This document shows positions 44,694-53,610 of a DNA stretch of 64,000 nucleotides, piece by piece. The DNA comes from Lysobacteraceae bacterium PS02340 (lineage in GTDB: Bacteria > Pseudomonadota > Gammaproteobacteria > Xanthomonadales > Xanthomonadaceae). Numbering within the stretch: position 1 is the first letter of the stretch; every line of letters starts with the position of its first letter. The stretch spans positions 62,001 to 126,000 of the forward strand of contig JASCOC010000006.1 of assembly GCA_029959605.1 (NCBI GenBank). Direction: 5' to 3'. The notes beneath the pieces are model-generated. The model was given only the letters and a program-made list of their open reading frames with translations. It was not told the DNA's origin and did no database searches. The position numbers were made by a program, and so were the translations under genes.

Positions 44694-45653
44694 ATGCTGA
44701 ACACCGAAGTCATTTCTCCATCTGCGACCCGGATCGACGTTTCGGTCGTCAGCCCTGTTTATGGGTGCAACGGATGCCTTGAAGAGCTTGCTGACCGGAT
44801 AGAAAGGACGCTCAGTCGCTTACCGGTCAGTTTCGAGCTGATCTTGGTCGACGATTCGAGTCCCGACGGTTCGTGGAAACGGATCCGGGAACTTTCCGCG
44901 CAGCGCTCTTGGATCTCGGGCATCCGTTTTTCGCGGAATTTTGGACAGCACGCTGCCATTTCTGCGGGCCTGCTAGCGGCGAAGGGGGATCGCGTCGTTG
45001 TGATGGACTGCGACCTGCAGGATCGTCCTGAGGAGATTCCTACATTGCTTGCGAGCGTGACCGGGTCCACTGAGGTTGCCCTTGCGCAGCGTATCGAACG
45101 TCGGGACAACGCTTTCAAACGGTTTGGGTCCTGGGCTTTCTACCGATTCCTCGGGTGGTTGACTGGCACCGCCTACGATCACACCACCGCAAATTTTGGC
45201 GCATACAGCCGACGCGCGGTGAATGCGGTCAATGCCATGCCCGAATCTGAGCGCTTTTTCCCACTTCTGATGAAATGGAACGGATTCGCGACAGTGAAGG
45301 TGCCGATCGTGCACGACGCGCGATCCCATGGCCAAAGTGGCTATAGTTTCCGAAAGCTGCTGAAACTCGCAGCCAATATCGCGCTGTCATTTTCTGACAA
45401 GCCACTTCGACTCGTCGTCATTGCAGCTCTCTTGAGTGCCGCAGTGGCGCTGTTGATTGCGGCTTTTAGCGTGTCCCGCTACTTCGCCGGTGATATACGA
45501 ATTGCCGGCTTCACCAGCGTCGTCGCATCGATCTGGCTAGTAGGCAGCGCGACACTCGGCAGCATTGGTGTGCTGGGGCTCTACATCGGACGTATCTTTA
45601 CCGGGGTGAAGGGCAGGCCCGCATTCGTGGTCGGCGAGCGCACCGATGACTGA
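44694..45653 (+). CDS. Family 2 glycosyltransferase with C-terminal membrane anchors (polyprenyl-phosphate sugar synthase type)
   Basis: A 319-residue protein like GtrB/DPM1/ArnC. The GT-A domain has SVVSPVYGCNGCLEEL, ILVDDSSPDGSW (residues 50-61), SRNFGQHAAISAGL and the metal site DCDLQD (105-110). Two membrane segments lie at about 238-260 and 272-297. Such enzymes move a sugar from a nucleotide donor to undecaprenyl phosphate on the cytoplasmic face. Context suggests an amino-deoxy sugar as cargo. The start is uncertain: ATG at 44694 is used, with an earlier ATG at 44604. Its stop overlaps the next gene by eight bases. Codon usage is less GC-rich than in flanking genes. Confidence 0.88.
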   Translation: MLNTEVISPSATRIDVSVVSPVYGCNGCLEELADRIERTLSRLPVSFELILVDDSSPDGSWKRIRELSAQRSWISGIRFSRNFGQHAAISAGLLAAKGDRVVVMDCDLQDRPEEIPTLLASVTGSTEVALAQRIERRDNAFKRFGSWAFYRFLGWLTGTAYDHTTANFGAYSRRAVNAVNAMPESERFFPLLMKWNGFATVKVPIVHDARSHGQSGYSFRKLLKLAANIALSFSDKPLRLVVIAALLSAAVALLIAAFSVSRYFAGDIRIAGFTSVVASIWLVGSATLGSIGVLGLYIGRIFTGVKGRPAFVVGERTDD

Positions 45654-46434
45654 AAAAGTCGTGACGTTGTCAGAATCTGACACAGCCAGATTTGGGATGC
45701 GCATCGCACGCGCACGCTTTGATCACGACACCGGGCACCGCGAGGTGATCAAAGGTTTCGACGATTTGGCGGTCGATCTCTTAGTCCTGCGTCTCCCGGC
45801 AGGCTCTCATCAGGCACCGCGAGCGCTTGCAGAGGCTGGGTTCCGGGTGATTCACGCGGACACGCTGGTCTATTACCAGACGTCGTTGTCTAGTTGGGTG
45901 CACGGGAAGAACTGGTGTGGGGAAGCATCTTTTTCCCGGGTCACATCGGCGGATGTGGAAGGAGTCCAGGCTGTAGCACGAAACAGCTTTCGAGGCTATC
46001 GAAGTCATTATCAGGCCACGCCATCGCTCGACGCGGATCTGGTTTCGGAAGGATATGCGGAATGGGCGGCGCGCTACGCTTCCACCTCAAGCGAAGATCG
46101 ACTTACGTACGTGGTCCGCTCGGGCGGAGTTGTCGTGGGATTCGTGGCGTCCAGCCTTGATAAGGCTACCCGGGTATGCGACGTGGTCCTCAATGCAGTC
46201 GTGCCAGAACATGAGGGTCGCGGACTGTATCGTGAAGCCCTGGGGCGAGTCATGACCGAAGCGCGATCCGAAGGTTTCCAGACCGGCACGATTTCGACGC
46301 AGATATGGAATTATCGCGTCCAGCGGGTTTGGACGAGATGTGGCATGCACCTTACGCACGCCTACGACACCTATCACGTGTCCCGCTCGGCGCAGCACAC
46401 TGCCGCGGACAAGCAGAGTCGACCTCAAGAATGA
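45646..46434 (+). CDS. WecD-like GNAT acetyltransferase (candidate dTDP-amino-sugar N-acetyltransferase)
   Basis: A 262-residue protein with a degenerate N-terminal GNAT-like part (FGMRIARARF ... RALAEAGFRVIHADTLVYYQ) and a C-terminal GNAT fold with the acetyl-CoA loop VVPEHEGRGLYREAL. The layout follows E. coli WecD (dTDP-fucosamine acetyltransferase): FFG-type start, 'LxxLGF' helix, an SFRGYRSHYQ segment corresponding to SRFRAPWY, and a C-terminal WNYRVQRVWTRCGM strand-helix. Together with the RffA-type aminotransferase two genes on, it probably N-acetylates a dTDP-4-amino-4,6-dideoxyhexose. It overlaps both neighbours. The relation to WecD is my reading by eye. Confidence 0.72.
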   Translation: MTEKVVTLSESDTARFGMRIARARFDHDTGHREVIKGFDDLAVDLLVLRLPAGSHQAPRALAEAGFRVIHADTLVYYQTSLSSWVHGKNWCGEASFSRVTSADVEGVQAVARNSFRGYRSHYQATPSLDADLVSEGYAEWAARYASTSSEDRLTYVVRSGGVVVGFVASSLDKATRVCDVVLNAVVPEHEGRGLYREALGRVMTEARSEGFQTGTISTQIWNYRVQRVWTRCGMHLTHAYDTYHVSRSAQHTAADKQSRPQE

Positions 46435-46796
46435 GCTACTTCTTCATCGCGATGACGATTGCGCTGACTGTGTATGGACAGCTGATCCTGAAATGGCGCG
46501 TCGGTGTGTTCATGAGCTCCGTGGCACCGCCTTACACAATCACCCACGGGATCATGCTCCTGCTCAACCCATGGGTCATTTCGGCTTTCGCCGCAGCATT
46601 CGGCGCGTCACTGTTCTGGATGGCTGCTATCAGTCGCTTGCCCATCAGCAAGGCCTACCCGTTCATGGCCTTGAACTTCGTCTTCGTCATGGCCTTCGCG
46701 GCGGTGATCTTCAACGAGAGCCTCAATCATTACAAGTTGGTCGGCACCGCGATCATTATTGTTGGCGTGCTGGTCCTGTCTCGATCGCCTGCCTGA
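46431..46796 (+). CDS. Small EamA/SMR-type membrane protein, candidate lipid-linked sugar flippase
   Basis: A 121-residue protein with four hydrophobic segments (MSYFFIAMTIALTVYGQLIL; ISAFAAAFGASLFWMAAIS; KAYPFMALNFVFVMAFAAVIF; LVGTAIIIVGVLVLSRS), the size and style of ArnE/ArnF and other half-size EamA transporters. LPISKAYPFMALNFV is a typical family stretch. Such proteins flip undecaprenyl-phosphate-linked sugars to the periplasm, usually as pairs or dimers. The ATG overlaps the stop of the acetyltransferase (ATGA), so the genes are coupled. It occupies the place that GtrA has in gtr operons. Confidence 0.82.
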   Translation: MSYFFIAMTIALTVYGQLILKWRVGVFMSSVAPPYTITHGIMLLLNPWVISAFAAAFGASLFWMAAISRLPISKAYPFMALNFVFVMAFAAVIFNESLNHYKLVGTAIIIVGVLVLSRSPA

Positions 46797-46820
46797 CCTT
46801 CTTTAGCACATGGAGTTCCA

Positions 46821-47948
46821 GTGATTCCCTTCAACAAGCCGTATATGACCGGGCGCGAGCTTGCTTACATTGCACAGGCGCACGGAAATGGACATCTGAG
46901 TGGCGATGGCCCTTTCACCAAACGTTGCCATGCGTGGTTGGAAGCGCGCACCGGTGCGAAGAAAGCCCTCCTCACGCACTCGTGCACGGCAGCTTTGGAA
47001 ATGGCGGCGCTGCTGCTCGATATCGAGCCCGGCGATGAAGTCATCATGCCGTCCTTCACCTTCGTTTCCACCGCAAACGCTTTTGTCCTGCGTGGCGCGA
47101 CTGTGGTCTTCGTCGATGTGCGGCGGGATACGCTCAACATCGATGAGTCTTTGATCGAAGCCGCGATCACGTCCCGGACGCGAGCGATATGTGTGGTTCA
47201 TTACGCGGGTGTTTCCTGCGAGATGGATGCGATCCTTAAGATCGGCGCAGCACATGATCTTCCGGTAGTAGAGGATGCAGCACAGGGCATCATGTCGACA
47301 TATCGCGGGGCGCCGCTCGGAACGATCGGTGAACTGGGCGCTTTCAGTTTTCACGAAACAAAAAACATCATTTCTGGTGAAGGTGGCGCACTGCTGTGCA
47401 GAGACGCAACTTATGCAGAGCGTGCAGAAATCATCCGTGAGAAGGGGACGAACCGCAGTAAGTTCTTCCGGGGCCAGGTCGACAAGTACTCCTGGGTCGA
47501 CGCGGGCTCATCCTATCTCCCGGGAGAAATCACGGCTGCGTTTCTCGCCGGACAGATGGACGATGCAGTGGCGATCACCCAGCGCCGCCTTGCGCTTTGG
47601 GATCGCTACCACACTCATTTCGAATCCGCAGAAACCCAAGGAACGCTACGCAGACCAGTTGTACCGGCACACTGCGAGCATAACGCTCACATGTATTATC
47701 TATTGCTGCCGGACCTCGAGGCGCGAACCAGTTTCATTGCGCGGATGAAGGCGCTTTCAGTTCAGACCGTTTTCCATTACATCCCGCTGCACGGTGCACC
47801 GGCCGGCCTGAAATACGGCCGCTGCGGAAGTGGGATGTCGGTTACCGAGGATATAAGCGATCGACTCGTCAGGCTTCCGCTGTGGGTGGGGCTCGAAGAG
47901 CACATCGACCAAGTCCTCGAAGCCTGTGACCGTAGCCTGAGTGTTTGA
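46821..47948 (+). CDS. dTDP-4-amino-4,6-dideoxygalactose transaminase, RffA/WecE type
   Basis: A 375-residue DegT/DnrJ/EryC1 aminotransferase. The PLP lysine is Lys181 in FSFHETKNIISGEGGALL; other motifs are IPFNKPYMTGRELAYIAQA, HLSGDGPFTKRCHAWLE and SSYLPGEITAAFLAGQ, which match RffA/WecE closely. It would use dTDP-4-keto-6-deoxyglucose, the RmlB product, to make dTDP-Fuc4N (4-amino-4,6-dideoxy-D-galactose). Start is GTG at 46821 with GGAG upstream. The DegT family is broad, but the HETKN motif and length favour this subgroup. Confidence 0.88.
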   Translation: MIPFNKPYMTGRELAYIAQAHGNGHLSGDGPFTKRCHAWLEARTGAKKALLTHSCTAALEMAALLLDIEPGDEVIMPSFTFVSTANAFVLRGATVVFVDVRRDTLNIDESLIEAAITSRTRAICVVHYAGVSCEMDAILKIGAAHDLPVVEDAAQGIMSTYRGAPLGTIGELGAFSFHETKNIISGEGGALLCRDATYAERAEIIREKGTNRSKFFRGQVDKYSWVDAGSSYLPGEITAAFLAGQMDDAVAITQRRLALWDRYHTHFESAETQGTLRRPVVPAHCEHNAHMYYLLLPDLEARTSFIARMKALSVQTVFHYIPLHGAPAGLKYGRCGSGMSVTEDISDRLVRLPLWVGLEEHIDQVLEACDRSLSV

Positions 47949-47952
47949 CACG

Positions 47953-50031
47953 ATGCGATTTGCCGCTAGGTGGCCCTGGGTTACGGATTTCGCGAATCAG
48001 ATCGATCGGACTTCCCGTCCGAGACTGATCGATCTGAGCATCTGGTTGATTGCCTTGTTGAGCCTGATCGGCTTGGCATTGATGCCGAAATCCGAAGTGT
48101 TCCAGATCCAGGTAGAAGCCACTTCCGCGGGAGAGCTGCAGCTCTTCTTCGACCAGGGAGCTGGATTCTCGGAGACCCTCTCGTCCACTCGCACATTTGG
48201 GTCGGGGACACAAACGCTCGAATTTCCGCTGCCTGCAGGCGAAAGCAATCGGATCAGACTGGACCCCTCGCCCGGCACCGACGAGATCGTTCTGCATCGC
48301 ATCGGATCGAGTGCAAGCGAATTACCGGTTCCGTTCGACAATCTGTCTCAAGCGCATGAAGTGGCCTCTGTACTCGTTACCGACGCCTCAGCAAGGGTGC
48401 GCATGCAGGATGGCGCAGTGGACCCACAATTGCTGATTCATCTCGACCAACCGCTTGGCACGGACAGCGGGGCTGCAACCGCAAGAGACCTTCTGTGGCA
48501 GATATTTTTGGCCTGCAGCGTCATGCTTGTAGTCCGGAACCTCAATCTCCCACAAATCTCCTCGCTGGTTTTCGTTTCGGTGGCGATCACACTTGTGGTT
48601 GTAATGGCATTACTGTCTCCGCTTGTGCCCTCTCCACATCCCGACGAGTTCCTTCATGTTGCAGATGCGCAGCACTTCGGCACCCACTGGCTGCCTCCTT
48701 CCCTAGGCAGCGGCGAGCTTGCGCCCAGCTACACCAACAATGTCTACGGCGTCTCCTATCTATACGAATGGAATATCGTCTATTGGTTCGCAGGCAAGGC
48801 GGGCAGCCTCGCGTCCACAATCGGTCTCGATCCTGCTTTGGCCTACCGCCTGTTCAATGCAGGCCTCATGGGTCTGGTCGCCTTGACGATCGTCTGGGCT
48901 CGCCTGCCCTTTACAACCCTCGCCGTTCTGCTTGTGACACCCCAGCTCTGGTACGTCTTCGCATACTTCAATGGCGATGCGTTCCCGCTCGCAATGGCCT
49001 GCATCGCAGTTGCCTTCGCAAGCTCACGTAGCGGCCCCGTGCAGACGTATATCAGCACCGGCGGGCGCTTTCCTGCCCAAGCGGTTCTTTTTGCAATCGC
49101 CATGGCGATGCTGCTCATCTCCAAAAAGAACTTCCTGCCTGCCGCAGTATTCGCAAGCCTATGGCTGTGCGCGAGCTGCCTTCGATTGCGGACGACGATG
49201 GCGTCCGCCGCCGTTGCCGCCTTTGGTATCTGTGTGTGCGTGGCTACCGCTGGACCCGCCCTCGAAGCCGAGTTCGGCCTTCGGTGGCAGATTCCCGCGC
49301 TCATCCTGTTTGTAACTGGCGTAGTACTGGGTGCGCGATGGTTTTACGAAGAATGGTTCGTTGATTATTCCAGGCGTCCCGCGCTGATCCGGTTTGCGTA
49401 TTTGCACTTGATCGTGGTTATCATCGCGCTCCCTTGGATCGGCGCAGATATTCTCCAGAATGGAACCGGTGCGACCAAGGCTCAGTTGGTGACCGAGCTC
49501 CGTGAGCAACACGCGGCGTATCCTTTCAAACCATCGACGATCATCAATCTGCCCGAGCAGAGTCAACCGGGCCTGCAGCTCGCAGCCAAGGATGTCGGCC
49601 TCGCAGATACTCTGCGTGCGCCGTATAGCTGGATACGGGGCTCTTTCCAGAGCTTCTTCTCGGCTTACGGTTACATGAAGTTCTACGGCTCAGGCTGGCT
49701 TTATGCGCTCTTCGGAACCTCGCTCGGATTATTAGTGTTGATAGGAGCGATTTCCGGCCTGAGAGGGGGAGCCTTTGGACTTCGTCACCTGGCGCTCATA
49801 TTCGGTTGCTCCTCGGTCGTAATCGTCGCAGCCGCACTTCATAGCTGGACTTACGACTTTCAACCCCAGGGTCGATACGTCTTCGGCATACTGCCCATGC
49901 TGATGCCGTTATTCGCTGCGGAACCGGTGCGACGGGGCGCCATGAAAGGTGCTTTTCAAGCAGCCCTTCTGACAGCAGTAGCGCTGTCCACTTATTCATT
50001 TATCCAGATTGGGCTCGCCAACCTCGTCTGA
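47953..50031 (+). CDS. DUF2142-like polytopic membrane protein, candidate GT-C glycosyltransferase
   Basis: A protein of about 692 residues. One membrane segment (LIDLSIWLIALLSLIGLAL) is followed by a periplasmic beta-rich domain of about 140 residues (FQIQVEATSAGELQLFFDQ ... RIRLDPSPGTDEI), then about eleven more hydrophobic segments. The first loop of that part has SPLVPSPHPDEFLHVADAQHFG, whose PDE acidic motif fits the DUF2142/GT-C pattern where an Asp or Glu acts in catalysis. It is probably the periplasmic transferase that uses a lipid-linked sugar. The start is ambiguous (GTG 47941 or ATG 47953). It ends 31 bases from a convergent gene. Confidence 0.72.
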   Translation: MRFAARWPWVTDFANQIDRTSRPRLIDLSIWLIALLSLIGLALMPKSEVFQIQVEATSAGELQLFFDQGAGFSETLSSTRTFGSGTQTLEFPLPAGESNRIRLDPSPGTDEIVLHRIGSSASELPVPFDNLSQAHEVASVLVTDASARVRMQDGAVDPQLLIHLDQPLGTDSGAATARDLLWQIFLACSVMLVVRNLNLPQISSLVFVSVAITLVVVMALLSPLVPSPHPDEFLHVADAQHFGTHWLPPSLGSGELAPSYTNNVYGVSYLYEWNIVYWFAGKAGSLASTIGLDPALAYRLFNAGLMGLVALTIVWARLPFTTLAVLLVTPQLWYVFAYFNGDAFPLAMACIAVAFASSRSGPVQTYISTGGRFPAQAVLFAIAMAMLLISKKNFLPAAVFASLWLCASCLRLRTTMASAAVAAFGICVCVATAGPALEAEFGLRWQIPALILFVTGVVLGARWFYEEWFVDYSRRPALIRFAYLHLIVVIIALPWIGADILQNGTGATKAQLVTELREQHAAYPFKPSTIINLPEQSQPGLQLAAKDVGLADTLRAPYSWIRGSFQSFFSAYGYMKFYGSGWLYALFGTSLGLLVLIGAISGLRGGAFGLRHLALIFGCSSVVIVAAALHSWTYDFQPQGRYVFGILPMLMPLFAAEPVRRGAMKGAFQAALLTAVALSTYSFIQIGLANLV

Positions 50032-50062
50032 GTAGATGACTCCGCAGCGGTAACTGCCTGGA

Positions 50063-51289
50063 TCAAAGGTAGCTGCCGCCTTGCAACAACTTGACGAAAT
50101 AGTAGAGGCCGCTGCCCAAATGCCCGGCGAGCAGCATCCATCCGAAACCGCGGATGATCCTCCCCCCTGCTGGCCTGAACAAGAACATCTCGATTGCGGC
50201 GAGAAACATGAAGTACATGCTAGACAGATATCCCCAGCTGAAATTCGCATGGGTGAATCTGAAGCCCTTTTCTGCAAGAAAATAGTAGATGAGGGTCGCG
50301 ATAATGAAGTTCATCAGGGCCACCGTCATGAGCGGGGTAATTCCGCTTCGGTATACACCCACGATGTAAAGTGGGAATGCCATGCCAGCCAGAATGGACA
50401 GCGGGATATTCGCCGAATAAAGCTTCCACACCGAACCCCAAGTCAAGATGACCCCACCCTCTTGCGACGCGCCACCGTAAACCGCTGCCTCAATCGTCAT
50501 CAAAGGCAGCAGCGCGGGTAGCAGTGCCAAACCAACTGCAACTGTGTATTTCAATGAAAGCCGCGTCGATGATGCGGATTTCCACAGAAAGAAGACAGCC
50601 ACCGCGGGGAGAAGAGACATCAGAAACGACGGTTTCGCCCACATCGACAGAATCGCGACTGCCGCAATCGCTACGAGCCTTCGCACGGAATGCTGTTTCG
50701 CCAGCCCGTCGAAGTAAGCGCCAAGCACCAGAAACAGCACCGCAATCGAGAACGGTCTCGCGAAGATGTAGGTCGGGTTATGCCAAGGGTTCGGCGTTCC
50801 AATGCCGATATAGAGACTTTCCGTGTCTCCAGGTACGACGAACATCGAAACGATGGAAAGAACGAGCGGTGCCAAACCCGCCAACCAAGGAAAGTGTGAC
50901 GCGTACCTGTTGAAATAGCTCACCAGCAGTACCGATGTTGCGACCATCGATACAACTAGAAGCAGTGTCATGGCTGTGACGTAGCTCTCCAGACCAGTAC
51001 CGCTGCCAAACCATCCCGCGACAGTCACCATCGCGTTGAGGACGACATGCAGCAACGAGTATGCGCTGCCTGGTGCTTCGACTTCGCCTAGAGCATATGC
51101 GGCATGGGCACGTGTATCAGCAGGAAAAACACCGGCTCCCTGCTGATGGAAGAGATAAGCACTCGCCGACCACAGCACAATATGGCATAGACCGAAGAAA
51201 ACCAGGGGATCAGCTCTGAGCAACAGGGGCACACGCTGAGCACTCGGTATATACGCCCCCTTCACAAGTTTCGTCACTTCGCCCCCCAT
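50063..51289 (-). CDS. Polytopic membrane protein of the lps locus
   Basis: A 408-residue protein with about ten hydrophobic segments (for example PLVFFGLCHIVLWSASAYLF, SYVTAMTLLLVVSMVATSVLLV, LVAIAAVAILSMWAKPSFLMSLLPAVAVFF). A periplasmic loop after the first segment (QQGAGVFPADTRAHAAYALGE) with an Asp, and the PNPWHNPTYIFARPFS motif, recall GT-C type transferases, but I do not recognise the family. It ends the minus-strand transcript that begins with wzm. A GTG at 51355 overlapping the upstream stop would give 430 residues; the ATG at 51289 was chosen because GGAAAACC precedes it. GC is lower than average here. Confidence 0.7.
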   Translation of the reverse strand: MGGEVTKLVKGAYIPSAQRVPLLLRADPLVFFGLCHIVLWSASAYLFHQQGAGVFPADTRAHAAYALGEVEAPGSAYSLLHVVLNAMVTVAGWFGSGTGLESYVTAMTLLLVVSMVATSVLLVSYFNRYASHFPWLAGLAPLVLSIVSMFVVPGDTESLYIGIGTPNPWHNPTYIFARPFSIAVLFLVLGAYFDGLAKQHSVRRLVAIAAVAILSMWAKPSFLMSLLPAVAVFFLWKSASSTRLSLKYTVAVGLALLPALLPLMTIEAAVYGGASQEGGVILTWGSVWKLYSANIPLSILAGMAFPLYIVGVYRSGITPLMTVALMNFIIATLIYYFLAEKGFRFTHANFSWGYLSSMYFMFLAAIEMFLFRPAGGRIIRGFGWMLLAGHLGSGLYYFVKLLQGGSYL

Positions 51290-51351
51290 GGTTTTCCGGT
51301 TCAAATGCTCGCGATCAGCGATATGCCTGGCAGCAATCCTGGTATCCGGTC

Positions 51352-53610
51352 TCACCCGCGTGGCGGATACGCAAGAGAGAAAGGCGCACTAGTTAAAGTG
51401 AAATTCGGATTGTAGTAAGGGTCTTTCTCCAGAAGATCACCCCACCGGTCCTTCATCAAAGCCTCCTCTCGCATGAACCTCGCGATCTTTTCCGGAGTGT
51501 TTTCGTAACCCCGCGATGCGGATTCGTAATGATAGAGCTCTGCAAAGGGTGTCCAGAGGTTGCGATACCCTGCCTCGCGCACTCGGATACAAAGATCCAC
51601 GTCGTTGAAAGCGACGACCAGTGTCTCGTCAAGCCCTCCCACCTCTTCGAATACGGACCTCCGCAACAGAGCGCATGCCGCAGTGACCGCACTCAGCGAC
51701 TGCACCAGACCCGCGCGATGCTTGTCCCCTGGGTATCCCCGCGGCATGCCGACATAGGAATGCCCCGCTACGCCACCGATACCCAGCACCACGCCTGCGT
51801 GCTGGATCGTATCGTTGGGGTAGTACAGCATCGCACCGACCACACCGATCTCGGTGCGATTCGCGTGGGACACCATTTCAGTCAACCATTCCGGACTGAT
51901 GACCTCGATGTCGTTATTGAGCAGCCCGATGATTTCGCCTTGAGTGCTGGACGCTCCGAAATTGTTGATCTTCGAGTAATTGAACGGCGCGTCGTAACGA
52001 AGCACCCGGACATTCGAATGGTCTCTCAGCTCTCGAAAATACGCGATCGTTTCCTTCTCTACCGACCCGTTGTCGAGAATTACGACTTCATAGTTTCGGT
52101 AGGTCGTACGTTCCAAGATGGAATCCACACACTGTCGCAACAGGTCGACACGGTCTCGTGTCGGGATGAGCAAACTGACCCTTGGCTGCGGCTCTGGAAT
52201 CTCATGGGCAATATGATAGTAACCGCTGTATCCGGGCATCTCTTCGACTTTGGCAGGTGTGCCGGTGCGGTCGAAATGATCCTGGATGGCGCGCAGAGCG
52301 GCGAAGTGCGCATAGCTCTTTTCACCCGGCGCCAGCGCGGTTGATCCTTCGATCATTCGCCAGTGATACAGCACCTTGGGTACATGGCCGATCTGGTCAG
52401 ACAGGAGAGCTTCGCTGGCGCGCAGTGCAAGATCCCAATCCTGGGCCCCGTCGAATCCTTCACGGAATCCTCCGATTTCCTCGATCAGCGCGCGCTCGTA
52501 AACTCCAAGGTGGCAAACGCAGTTCTGCGACTGGAACAGATCAGGATTCCAGTCCGACTTGAAGTATGGATCGCTGCGATGGCCCTCGGTGTCGATCTTG
52601 TCCTCGTCGGTGAACAGCATCCGCCACTGTGGATTCTGCTCGAGCGCAATGGCACACCAGGCAAGCGCAAGCGGATGCAGCGCGTCGTCGTGATCGAGCA
52701 ATGCAATGTGAGTACCCGTGGCCAGCGCCAAGGCGCTGTTCGAGGCAGCGGCGATGTGCCCATTGGTGTCTCGCCGGACCGCCCTGATTCTTGAATCTGC
52801 TGCAGCAAGACTTTGGATCAACGCCCATACCTGCGGATCCGGAGATGCATCGTCCGCGATGCAAAGCTCCCAATGCGGATAGCTCTGCGCTTGCACGCTT
52901 TCGATGCATGCACGCAGCCACTTGGGGTCTGTGTTGTAAGTCGGCACGACGATCGAAAAGCGAATGGCGTCGCCGACGACCGGCATCGTCTCCAGCGTCA
53001 GCGCGATGCCCTCATCGGTACAGTCGTCGTAGAAGTCGACCCAGACCTGATAGTCGGAAACGCCCGTCGTCGCTACTTCGGCGGCATACGCGCGATATAG
53101 ACGATCGGCCATATGCCTCGGCCCACGGAACACATCGAGGGCGACGTCACGCAGCAACGAGACGCGATCCGCCCCTGCGCCTCGAGACCAGAGAGCATTG
53201 AACATCGTACGCGCTGCATCCAACTTCCCGATCCTCTCGAGCGAGAACGCGAGCACACGGAACTCGCAGGGAATCAAGGTCGGATCGAAGCGCAGAACCG
53301 TCACATCTGCGACAAATCGCACCAGTCGACGCACCCGATGCCTGCCCGCACGCGCATCGATCAGCGGAATCGACAGGCGATCGGCCTCGAGCACGTATCC
53401 TCTCGAGTAATCTGGATACAGCACAGGGCCGTGGATACGTCCGCGGAATACTTCAAATTCCAGCTCGACGATGTACCAACCGCCCACCAGCCCGCTCTCG
53501 GGAAGCTGGACTTCGAAGTAGGGATCATTGCCAGAGGCACGCCATCGGGACTGGGCGCCATCGCCATCCAGGCGGTCAAGCTGCTGTATCGGACTCAGCT
53601 TTGCATTCAT
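51352..53610 (-). CDS. Large tandem GT2 glycosyltransferase with N-terminal beta module
   Basis: A 752-residue protein. Residues about 22-128 are a beta-rich module (GNDPYFEVQLPESG, WYIVELEFEVF, LRFDPTLIPCEFRVLAFSL) also found in the next two upstream proteins. A helical part follows, then two GT-A domains: about 217-420 (SIVVPTYNTDPKWL, ADDASPD, LLDHDDAL at 304-311) and about 477-700 (SLLIPTRDRVDLL, ILDNGS, LLNNDIEV at 563-570, FNDVDLCIRVREAGYRN). Both carry acidic metal-binding motifs, so it may add two sugars in alternation. No membrane segments. Its start overlaps the upstream gene by 35 bases. Acceptor and donor are unknown. Confidence 0.88.
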   Translation of the reverse strand: MNAKLSPIQQLDRLDGDGAQSRWRASGNDPYFEVQLPESGLVGGWYIVELEFEVFRGRIHGPVLYPDYSRGYVLEADRLSIPLIDARAGRHRVRRLVRFVADVTVLRFDPTLIPCEFRVLAFSLERIGKLDAARTMFNALWSRGAGADRVSLLRDVALDVFRGPRHMADRLYRAYAAEVATTGVSDYQVWVDFYDDCTDEGIALTLETMPVVGDAIRFSIVVPTYNTDPKWLRACIESVQAQSYPHWELCIADDASPDPQVWALIQSLAAADSRIRAVRRDTNGHIAAASNSALALATGTHIALLDHDDALHPLALAWCAIALEQNPQWRMLFTDEDKIDTEGHRSDPYFKSDWNPDLFQSQNCVCHLGVYERALIEEIGGFREGFDGAQDWDLALRASEALLSDQIGHVPKVLYHWRMIEGSTALAPGEKSYAHFAALRAIQDHFDRTGTPAKVEEMPGYSGYYHIAHEIPEPQPRVSLLIPTRDRVDLLRQCVDSILERTTYRNYEVVILDNGSVEKETIAYFRELRDHSNVRVLRYDAPFNYSKINNFGASSTQGEIIGLLNNDIEVISPEWLTEMVSHANRTEIGVVGAMLYYPNDTIQHAGVVLGIGGVAGHSYVGMPRGYPGDKHRAGLVQSLSAVTAACALLRRSVFEEVGGLDETLVVAFNDVDLCIRVREAGYRNLWTPFAELYHYESASRGYENTPEKIARFMREEALMKDRWGDLLEKDPYYNPNFTLTSAPFSLAYPPRG

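Noticed and set aside
45646-46434. Naming the acetyltransferase RimI-like or an antibiotic acetyltransferase
   Set aside because: Its N-terminal extra half and the neighbouring aminotransferase fit a WecD-type sugar acetyltransferase better; a standard RimI is present elsewhere at 22593-23099.
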